NCBI GenBank assembly: GCA_039201605.1
Contig: JBCCRO010000003.1
Coordinates: 124,001 to 188,000, forward strand
From: CADEDH01 sp039201605
GTDB taxonomy: Bacteria; Actinomycetota; Acidimicrobiia; Acidimicrobiales; SZUA-35
Direction of reading: 5' to 3'
Length of the DNA: 64,000 nucleotides
Below, in pieces: positions 58,687 through 64,000 of this stretch. Each line of letters begins with the position of its first letter. Within the stretch, counting starts at the first letter, position 1. The notes beneath the pieces are model-generated. The model was not told the origin of the DNA, did no database searches, and saw only the letters and a list, made by a program, of their open reading frames with translations. Made by a program: the position numbers and the translations under genes.

Positions 58687-59433
58687 ATGGCCCCCACCCC
58701 GCGACCGACCGTGCTGTCGAAGGTGGCCGCCATCTTCGAGGCGTTGGCCCCGCTGGGGGTCGCCGGTGTATCGCAGCTCAGCCGGGAGACCGGACTGGCC
58801 AAGGGCACCGTGTTCCGTCTCGCCACCGAACTGGTCGAGCTCGGACTGCTGGAGCGGGCGGGTGACGGCTACCGGCTCGGACCGAAGCTGTTCGAATTGG
58901 GGAGTCTGGTCCCCGGCCGCCGACAGTTCCGCGACGCCGCCCTCCCCTTCCTCGAGGATCTGTCGCAGGCCACCGATCAGACCGTCCACCTCGCCGTGCT
59001 CGACGGCAGCGACGTCATGTACGTCGAGCGGCTGGTCGGCGAGCGGTCGGCCGAGGTGCCCTCCGCCGTCGCCCGCCGCCTCCCCCTCAACTGCACCGCC
59101 ACCGGCAAGTGCCTACTCGCCTTCGGTCCCACCGCCCTGACCGAGCAAGTCCTGGACCGGCCCCTCGTGGCGCTGACCGCGGGCTCGATCGTCGACACCG
59201 AGCGGCTGACCGAGGAGCTCGATCGGGTCCGCGCCACCGGGCTGGCCACCGAGATCGGCGAGGTGGTGGAGGGGGTGTCGTCGGTCGCGGCGCCCGTGTG
59301 GGAGGTCGGCGATCGGCTGGCCGGGGCCATCTCGGCCACCGGCCCGATCGACGACTTCGAGACCGACCGGGTGGCCGCCCTGGTCCGTCTTGCCGCCAGC
59401 GGCCTCAGCCACCGACTCGGCGCCCGCCGGTAA
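58687..59433 (+). CDS. IclR-family transcriptional regulator
   Basis: 248 aa from ATG 58687, favoured over ATG 58666 because AGGAG lies 7 bp before it. Winged HTH: LSKVAAIFEALAPLGVAGVS, then SRETGLAKGTVFRLATELVE, GDGYRLGPKLFELGSL. Effector domain: HLAVLDGSDVMYVERLVGER, LPLNCTATGKCLLAFGPTAL, GEVVEGVSSVAAPVWEVGDR. IclR proteins commonly control aromatic degradation and sense pathway intermediates. Two similar palindromes, before the monooxygenase and before the Rieske operon, are probable targets. Confidence 0.93.
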   Translation: MAPTPRPTVLSKVAAIFEALAPLGVAGVSQLSRETGLAKGTVFRLATELVELGLLERAGDGYRLGPKLFELGSLVPGRRQFRDAALPFLEDLSQATDQTVHLAVLDGSDVMYVERLVGERSAEVPSAVARRLPLNCTATGKCLLAFGPTALTEQVLDRPLVALTAGSIVDTERLTEELDRVRATGLATEIGEVVEGVSSVAAPVWEVGDRLAGAISATGPIDDFETDRVAALVRLAASGLSHRLGARR

Positions 59434-59490
59434 CCGACGGCCGCCGGCACGGCGGCCCCGCCGGCGACCTCGGGGCCGGCCATCCGATCA

Positions 59491-59530
59491 TTGACAGGGA
59501 CCCCAGCGTCGTTTCGTTCAGCAGAACGAC
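59491..59530 (+). promoter_or_regulatory. Promoter and IclR-type operator of the Rieske operon
   Basis: A consensus -35 TTGACA (59491-59496) is followed after 17 bp by a weak -10 (TCGTTC). The palindrome GTTCAGCAGAAC (59516-59527) covers the -10/start region, with outer arms GTCGTT (59508) and AACGAC (59525). One mismatch from GTTCAGCTGAAC, the inferred IclR site. Confidence 0.6.
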
Positions 59531-59570
59531 GGGCTGGACCTCGCGCCGGTCGCCAGCCGAGACTGGACCT

Positions 59571-60980
59571 GTGGACACGCACAACGATTCGAACGACGGC
59601 AGGTCCAACGGCAACGGTCCGACCAACGGCACCGCCAACGGCAACGGTTCGACCAACGGCACCGCCAACGGCAACGGTTCGACCAACGGCACCGCCAACG
59701 GCAACGGTTCGACCAACGGCACCGCCAACGGCAAGACCAACGGCAACGGCGCCGCCGAGGAGACGAACGCGAAGCGGCTTGCGGCGCTGGCCAAGCGACG
59801 CAAGGTGCGGAAGGTGGTCGGACGCGTCGACTGGTCGAGCTGGCCGGTCTACGACGGCGCCACCACCGGGCTCCGCAACTACTGGTATCCGGTGCAGTGG
59901 TCGACGCAGGTCACCCGCAAGCCGACGGCGGTCGAGGTGTGCGGCGAGAAGCTCATGCTTCAGCGTGACGAGAACGACGTCGTCCGCGCCCTCCACGACC
60001 GCTGCCCCCACCGCGGGGTTCGTCTCTCCCAGGGGACCGAGGAGTTCCCCGGCACCATCAGCTGCCCGTACCACGGCTGGACCTACAGTCTCGAAACCGG
60101 CGTGCTGGTGGCGGTGATCACCGACGGCCCCGACTCCCCCATGTGTGGCCGGGTCCAGGTCGAGACCTACCCGACCGAGGAGTTCCTCGGCATGGTGTGG
60201 GTCTTCATCGGCGATCGGGAGCCCCATCCCCTGACCGATCAGCTTCCGCCCGAGCTCGTCGACGCTCCGCCCATGGCGGTCGGCGGCCGCATCGAAGACC
60301 GCGACGGCGACTGGCGCCTCTACGCCGAGAACGGCTTCGACGAGGGCCACGCCAAGTACCTGCACCGCACCTCGAAGTGGCGGATCTTCAAGACCATGCC
60401 CACCTGGAATCTCATCCACGTGGAGCGCGAGGGCCGATGGCTTTACCGGGTCGAGGACGAGCGGCACTGGGAGGCCGACTTCCCCGGCGTCGGCCACTGG
60501 AGCAACCACCGCTGGTGGAAGATCAAGCCCAAGCAGACCTCGGGCAAGATGCTCGGCAACACCGGAGGGTCGGCCAAGAACGACCCGCACATCGCAGGCC
60601 AGGGCTTCCCCGGCTTCGTGTCGCTCTCGCTCCCGGGTGTCCTCCGGGTCGCCTATCCCAACTTCATCCACTACGAGTTCTATGTGCCCATCGCCGAGGG
60701 CCGCACCAAGTACGTGGGGGTCATGGTGCAGTTCAAGTCCGGGGTGAACAAGGCGGTGTTCTTCAGCAAATACCTGGGCGGCATCCGCTGGCTGTTCCAC
60801 GGCGACTTCTCGGCTCAGGATCACTGGATGGTCGCCGAGACCGACGCTCCGCCCGAGCGGCTCTACCGGCCCGACGTGTCGCTGCTGGAGTGGCGGCGCC
60901 TCGTCGAGGGGGACAACCCCTTCGACTCCGCCCCCGAGACGGCGGTGTCGATCAGCCCGGAGCCCGAGCATGCCCGTTGA
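59571..60980 (+). CDS. Rieske non-heme iron oxygenase with Asn/Gly-rich repeat leader
   Basis: 469 aa from GTG 59571. Residues about 10-60 are NGNGSTNGTA repeats. Then the Rieske domain: CPHRGVRLSQ (Cys145, His147) and ISCPYHGWTYS (Cys165, His168). The catalytic domain has the 2-His ligand segment ENGFDEGHAKYLHRTS (about 255-270). The C-terminal part (FPGFVSLSLPGVLRVAYPNF) is a helix-grip fold. It is an alpha-subunit-type oxygenase; ferredoxin and reductase are not local. It heads a tightly coupled operon (11-bp overlap with the hydrolase gene), so it probably hydroxylates or dealkylates the ring substrate before meta cleavage. Confidence 0.92.
   Translation: MDTHNDSNDGRSNGNGPTNGTANGNGSTNGTANGNGSTNGTANGNGSTNGTANGKTNGNGAAEETNAKRLAALAKRRKVRKVVGRVDWSSWPVYDGATTGLRNYWYPVQWSTQVTRKPTAVEVCGEKLMLQRDENDVVRALHDRCPHRGVRLSQGTEEFPGTISCPYHGWTYSLETGVLVAVITDGPDSPMCGRVQVETYPTEEFLGMVWVFIGDREPHPLTDQLPPELVDAPPMAVGGRIEDRDGDWRLYAENGFDEGHAKYLHRTSKWRIFKTMPTWNLIHVEREGRWLYRVEDERHWEADFPGVGHWSNHRWWKIKPKQTSGKMLGNTGGSAKNDPHIAGQGFPGFVSLSLPGVLRVAYPNFIHYEFYVPIAEGRTKYVGVMVQFKSGVNKAVFFSKYLGGIRWLFHGDFSAQDHWMVAETDAPPERLYRPDVSLLEWRRLVEGDNPFDSAPETAVSISPEPEHAR
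59611..59730 (+). repeat. Four 30-bp tandem repeats inside the Rieske gene
   Basis: Units at 59611, 59641, 59671 and 59701, beginning GCAACGGTTCGACCAACGGC; the first has one substitution (TCC for TTC). Each encodes NGNGSTNGTA-type residues in the N-terminal leader. Being in frame and a multiple of 3, copy-number changes would lengthen or shorten the leader without breaking the enzyme. Confidence 0.9.
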
Positions 60981-61857
60981 CATCCGGCCCGAACCCTCAG
61001 GTCGGCTGGTCGATGCGGACGGCAACGACTACCACATCATCGAACTCGGGCTCGACAGGGCCGACGGTGACCCGGCGGCGCCGCCGGCGGTCTTCCTCCA
61101 CGGCGGTGGCCCCGGGTGCACGGCGTGGACCGACTTCGGCCCGGTGGCGCCGCTGTTCGCCGCCGACCGGCCCAGCTACCTGGTCGATCTCCTCCAGTAC
61201 GGCAAGTCGGCGAAGTGTCTGATCACGGGACCGATGTGGGATTTCCACGCCCGCTCGATCGTGGCCCTGCTCGACGCCCTCGAACTGGAGCGGGCCGACT
61301 TCATCTGCAACTCGTGGGGCGGCACCATCGCCCTCAACCTGGCCGCCCGCTACCCGGACCGCGCCCGGTCGCTCGTCGTCACCGGATCGATGCCGGTGTT
61401 CCGAGGCCCGACGGCCCCCCTGCCCGAGGGTGGACGTCGAGGCCGCAAGGCTCGAGACGCCTACTTCGGCGGCGAGGGCCCGACCGAGGCCAAGATGCGG
61501 CAGCTGATGGCCGACCTCGAGTGGTACGACCCCGACGAGATCCCGGACGCCACGGTCGCCGCCCGCTTCGCCCAGTCGGTCGATCCCGACGAGATGTCGC
61601 TCGCCGCCAGGAGCGACAGCCCCCGAGGTGAGTGGCAGGACCTGTCGGACCGGTTGGGCGACATCCGCTGTCCGGTCCTGTTCGCCTGGGGCATGTACGA
61701 CGACTTCCTCACGCCGGACTATCCGCTCATGCTGGCCAGCATGATCGAACACGGACAGTTGTACGTGATGGACAAGGCCTCGCACCACCTGCAGGAGGAG
61801 CGGCCACAGCACTACTACTCGGTGGTGACCGGGTTCCTGGATCAGGAGGAGCGCTGA
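60970..61857 (+). CDS. Alpha/beta hydrolase, meta-cleavage-product hydrolase-like
   Basis: 295 aa. VFLHGGGPGCTAWTDFGPVA (about 37-56) is the oxyanion-hole motif of MhpC/HsaD/BphD-type C-C hydrolases. The nucleophile Ser is in FICNSWGGTIALNLAARYPD (about 113), the acid Asp in FAWGMYDDFLTPDYP and the His in DKASHHLQEERP. It would split the ring-cleaved keto acid made by the dioxygenase encoded three genes on. Overlaps the Rieske gene by 11 bp. Confidence 0.9.
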   Translation: MPVDIRPEPSGRLVDADGNDYHIIELGLDRADGDPAAPPAVFLHGGGPGCTAWTDFGPVAPLFAADRPSYLVDLLQYGKSAKCLITGPMWDFHARSIVALLDALELERADFICNSWGGTIALNLAARYPDRARSLVVTGSMPVFRGPTAPLPEGGRRGRKARDAYFGGEGPTEAKMRQLMADLEWYDPDEIPDATVAARFAQSVDPDEMSLAARSDSPRGEWQDLSDRLGDIRCPVLFAWGMYDDFLTPDYPLMLASMIEHGQLYVMDKASHHLQEERPQHYYSVVTGFLDQEER

Positions 61858-61973
61858 TGCGCCGTCTGCTGCTCATGCTGGCCTTCGGGGCCGGCCTCTA
61901 CGCCATCCGAGGCCGCCTGGCCGACGTCCTGACCAAGACCACGGGTACCTGGGTCGGCACCCCCGACCAATGA
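61857..61973 (+). CDS. 38-residue membrane-leaning small protein
   Basis: ATG at 61857 overlaps the hydrolase stop (TGATG), and its stop overlaps the M20-like start (61970) by 4 bp, so it is translated in line with the operon if real. Sequence begins RRLLLMLAFGAGLYAIRG, one short hydrophobic helix, then ADVLTKTTGTWVGTPDQ. No family recognised. Confidence 0.5.
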   Translation: MRRLLLMLAFGAGLYAIRGRLADVLTKTTGTWVGTPDQ

Positions 61974-63322
61974 CGACCGCCCGCCCCGGTCTTCCCTCCA
62001 CCGATCCTCCGGCCCCGTCCCATCCGGCCTCGCCGGAGGATGGCGACGCCGTCGAACGGGCGCTGGCCGCCGTCGACGATCGACGACTGATCGAGCTGTG
62101 CGCCGACCTCGTCGACATCGGCTCCCCCACGGGAGGCGAGCGGGCGCTCGCCGTGCACCTCGCCGAGCGCCTCCGGGCCGCCGGTCTCCACGGCGAGACC
62201 CAGGAGGTCGAGGGCGACCTGGTCAACGCCCATGGCACCCTGCGAGGCACCGACGATCGCGCTCCGAGCCTGCTGCTCTACGCCCCGATCGACACCGTGA
62301 CCACCGCTCGTCCCGAGCTCGACCGGCCGTGGGCCGGGCCGGAGCCACGACCCGACATGGTGCCCCGGGCCGAGGTGCGCAACGGGGTGGTCATCGGGCT
62401 CGGCGCCCACAACCCCAAAGGGCACGGCGCCTGCCTGCTGATGGTGGCGGAGGCCCTGACCGCCGCCGGCGTCCGCCCGGCCGAGACCATCCACATCGGT
62501 TTCGGCGGCGGTGGCATGCCGGCCAACGCCTGGGCCGCCGACCTGGCCGACGGCCACGGCCGGGGCTGTGCCGCCCTCGTCGAACGCCTGGCCCCCGATG
62601 CCGCCGTGATCGCCAAGACCGGCTGGTCGGTGTCGCACGAGGAGGTCGGCCTGGTGTGGGTGACGGTCGAGGTCGCAGGCACCCACACCTATGTCGGCAG
62701 CCGGCATCTGCTCCCGTATCGCAACGCCATCGGCGACGCCGCCCACCTGATCCAGGGGCTGGAGGCGTGGTTCCCCCGTTGGGCCGAGGACCATCGGTCG
62801 GGCCTCGTCGCCCCCCAGGGGGTGGTGGCCGCCGTCGACGGGGGCTGGCCCCATGCCGCCGCCTTCACCACCGCACTGTGCCGTGTCCATCTCGACCTGC
62901 GTGTGAGCCCCCGGACCTCCTGTGACGAGGCCGTGCTCGCCGTCGAGACCGAGGTCGCCCGGCTGGCGGCCGAGATCGGGGCCGAGGCGACGTGTAGGAC
63001 CACGGTGGCCATCGAGGGCACCACCACCGATCCCGACCATGCCGTGATCGGGCGCTGCGTGCAGGCGTGGGAGGCGATGGAGCAGCGCCACCACGAGCCG
63101 GTGGCCGGGCTGTCGGGGGCGACCGACGCCAACATCCTCCGGGCCGCCGGGGTCCCCACCGCCCGCATCGGCCTGCCCAAGGTGTCGCCCAGCCGGATCG
63201 GGGGCGAGGTGGACTTCCAGCTCGGCATGAACGCCGTCGACGTGGACGATCTGCGCCGCCTCACCGAACTGCTCCTCCGGGTCGTCATCGCCGGCCCGGC
63301 AAACCAGGAAGGAACGGCCTGA
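61970..63322 (+). CDS. M20-family peptidase-like protein with altered metal site
   Basis: 450 aa with the layout of ArgE/DapE-type metallopeptidases (IELCADLVDIGSPTGGERAL, then the lid domain around VTVEVAGTHTYVGSRHLLPY, and a C-terminal GLSGATDANILRAAGVPTAR). The metal ligands do not match the family. The GHxD motif reads YAPIDTV (105-110), the bridging Asp motif reads GAHNPKGHG with Asn for Asp, and the GEEG catalytic Glu pair reads FGGGGMPAN. So it is probably not an ordinary di-zinc peptidase. It sits between the C-C hydrolase and the dioxygenase genes, tightly coupled, so it has some role in the pathway, perhaps binding or an altered hydrolysis. Confidence 0.8.
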   Translation: MTTARPGLPSTDPPAPSHPASPEDGDAVERALAAVDDRRLIELCADLVDIGSPTGGERALAVHLAERLRAAGLHGETQEVEGDLVNAHGTLRGTDDRAPSLLLYAPIDTVTTARPELDRPWAGPEPRPDMVPRAEVRNGVVIGLGAHNPKGHGACLLMVAEALTAAGVRPAETIHIGFGGGGMPANAWAADLADGHGRGCAALVERLAPDAAVIAKTGWSVSHEEVGLVWVTVEVAGTHTYVGSRHLLPYRNAIGDAAHLIQGLEAWFPRWAEDHRSGLVAPQGVVAAVDGGWPHAAAFTTALCRVHLDLRVSPRTSCDEAVLAVETEVARLAAEIGAEATCRTTVAIEGTTTDPDHAVIGRCVQAWEAMEQRHHEPVAGLSGATDANILRAAGVPTARIGLPKVSPSRIGGEVDFQLGMNAVDVDDLRRLTELLLRVVIAGPANQEGTA

Positions 63323-64000
63323 TGTCGGAGATCGTGATCGGGGTGGGCGCGTCCCACACCACGTTGATGAACACCCGGTGGGACGAGGTCGACCACCTGG
63401 AGGGCGCCCACGCCTTCCGCGACGGGTTGGCCACCGCGGCGGCCGCCATCGCCGAGGCGGACGTCGACCTGCTGCTCGTCGTCGGCACCAACCACTTCCG
63501 CGGCTTCTGGCTCGACCTGATGCCGGCCTTCACCTTCGGCGTGGGCGAGGTGATCTCCGCCGGCGAGCACGGCACCCCCTCCGGCCCGCAACCGGTCGAA
63601 CCAGGCACCGCTCTCGCCCTGTGCGAGGCGGTGATGGACGAAGGCTTCGACCTCGCCTTCTCGGCCCGGCTCGACATCGACCACGGCATCAGCCACGCCA
63701 TCCAGTACCTGGCCCCCGACGGCGTCCCGATCGTGCCGATCGTGGTCAACACCTTGGCCCCGCCCCTCCCAACGCTCGAGCGTTCCCTGCATCTGGGTGA
63801 GGCCGTGGCCCGGGCGGTGGCGGCGCTGCCGGGCGATCGTCGGGTCGCCGTCGTCGGCACCGGCGGGCTCTCGCACCGGCTGCCGTTCCCCGACTGGCGG
63901 GCCCCGGACGGCGACGACGACGAGTTCCTCGTCGAGTCGTGGATGAACGGCCGGGGGGACTGGAAACGCTACGAGCAGCGGCGACGTGAGATCGTGGTGG
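63322..64000 (+). CDS. LigB-type extradiol dioxygenase (cut by window end)
   Basis: At least 226 residues visible from ATG 63322 (TGATG overlap with the previous stop); the 3' end lies outside. Class III extradiol ring-cleavage fold: IGVGASHTTLMNTRWDEVD (His about 12), LLLVVGTNHFRGFWLD (His about 59), IDHGISHAIQYL (His/His about 115-120), VAVVGTGGLSHRLPFPDW. Non-heme Fe(II) enzyme that opens catechol rings next to the hydroxyls, MhpB-like in pattern. Together with the hydrolase and the two oxygenases it defines an aromatic meta-cleavage pathway. Confidence 0.9.
   Translation, partial: MSEIVIGVGASHTTLMNTRWDEVDHLEGAHAFRDGLATAAAAIAEADVDLLLVVGTNHFRGFWLDLMPAFTFGVGEVISAGEHGTPSGPQPVEPGTALALCEAVMDEGFDLAFSARLDIDHGISHAIQYLAPDGVPIVPIVVNTLAPPLPTLERSLHLGEAVARAVAALPGDRRVAVVGTGGLSHRLPFPDWRAPDGDDDEFLVESWMNGRGDWKRYEQRRREIVV

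Noticed and set aside
59611..59730. Regularly spaced 30-bp repeats that could suggest a CRISPR array
   Set aside because: The units are directly adjacent with no spacers and are translated in frame as NGNGSTNGTA within the Rieske oxygenase leader.
58977..61025. 682-codon minus-strand open frame opposite iclR and the Rieske gene
   Set aside because: Low-complexity GAVGRTVAVG repeats are the reverse of the NG repeats; the plus strand has clear IclR and Rieske domains.

Overview
The window is very GC-rich, with GC-ending codons and lipoprotein-type solute-binding proteins. It carries a LigB-type dioxygenase, a Rieske oxygenase, an LLM oxidoreductase and an integrative element built like an actinomycete AICE. 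This points to an actinobacterium, perhaps an Acidimicrobiia-like lineage; the lineage is inference, since no rRNA or phylogenetic marker was compared.

Layout. 1-4.7 kb: a sugar ABC importer (two permeases and a lipoprotein) read leftward with its LacI regulator; related operator-like palindromes lie before both. 4.83-20.2 kb: an integrated AICE-like element. It is bounded by 62-bp direct repeats that duplicate the 3' end of a tRNA-Ser(CGA). From the tRNA inward it holds an integrase gene (frameshifted by a 7-bp tandem duplication), a membrane protein, a lipoprotein with a ribbon-helix-helix-like protein, an XRE-TPR regulator with an ABM-domain protein, an excisionase, small conserved genes, an FtsK/TraB-type translocase, membrane proteins and a rolling-circle Rep. 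Its far end carries a lower-GC cargo of a GHKL ATPase-nuclease and a DNA methyltransferase, a probable restriction-modification-like defence system.

20.3-39.5 kb: a large leftward catabolic cluster of unknown substrate. It contains a three-subunit molybdenum hydroxylase, a Tm-1-like protein, a histidine-phosphatase-family protein, a BKACE enzyme and a GntR regulator. These are followed by a Liv-type ABC importer, a cyclase/hydrolase, a zinc alcohol dehydrogenase, a glycerate kinase and a VOC protein. Three promoters share a TTGAC box and an adjacent GATAAT/ATTATC palindrome. A PEP-hydrolase-like protein, a pyrophosphatase-like protein and a lipoprotein sit just upstream.

39.6-45.7 kb: housekeeping-type genes (AlkD-like, enoyl-CoA hydratase, TadA, an isolated NuoB, arylamine N-acetyltransferase, MDR oxidoreductase) and one double-frameshifted gene. 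At 44.07-44.49 kb a rhodanese has an in-frame TGA exactly where the catalytic Cys should be, followed at once by a hairpin placed like a bacterial SECIS: a candidate selenoprotein and the most striking observation here.

45.7-49.8 kb: a GH32 fructan/sucrose locus with a LacI regulator, in which the transporter has collapsed to a lipoprotein signal fused in frame to a permease tail. 49.9-57.4 kb: a secreted GH44 glycosidase, an FHA-winged-helix regulator, a Ser/Thr kinase, an LLM oxidoreductase and an isoprenylcysteine-methyltransferase-like membrane protein. 57.4-64 kb: an IclR-controlled aromatic meta-cleavage cluster (acyl-CoA-dehydrogenase-type monooxygenase, Rieske oxygenase, C-C hydrolase, degenerate M20 peptidase-like protein, LigB-type dioxygenase), cut by the window end.
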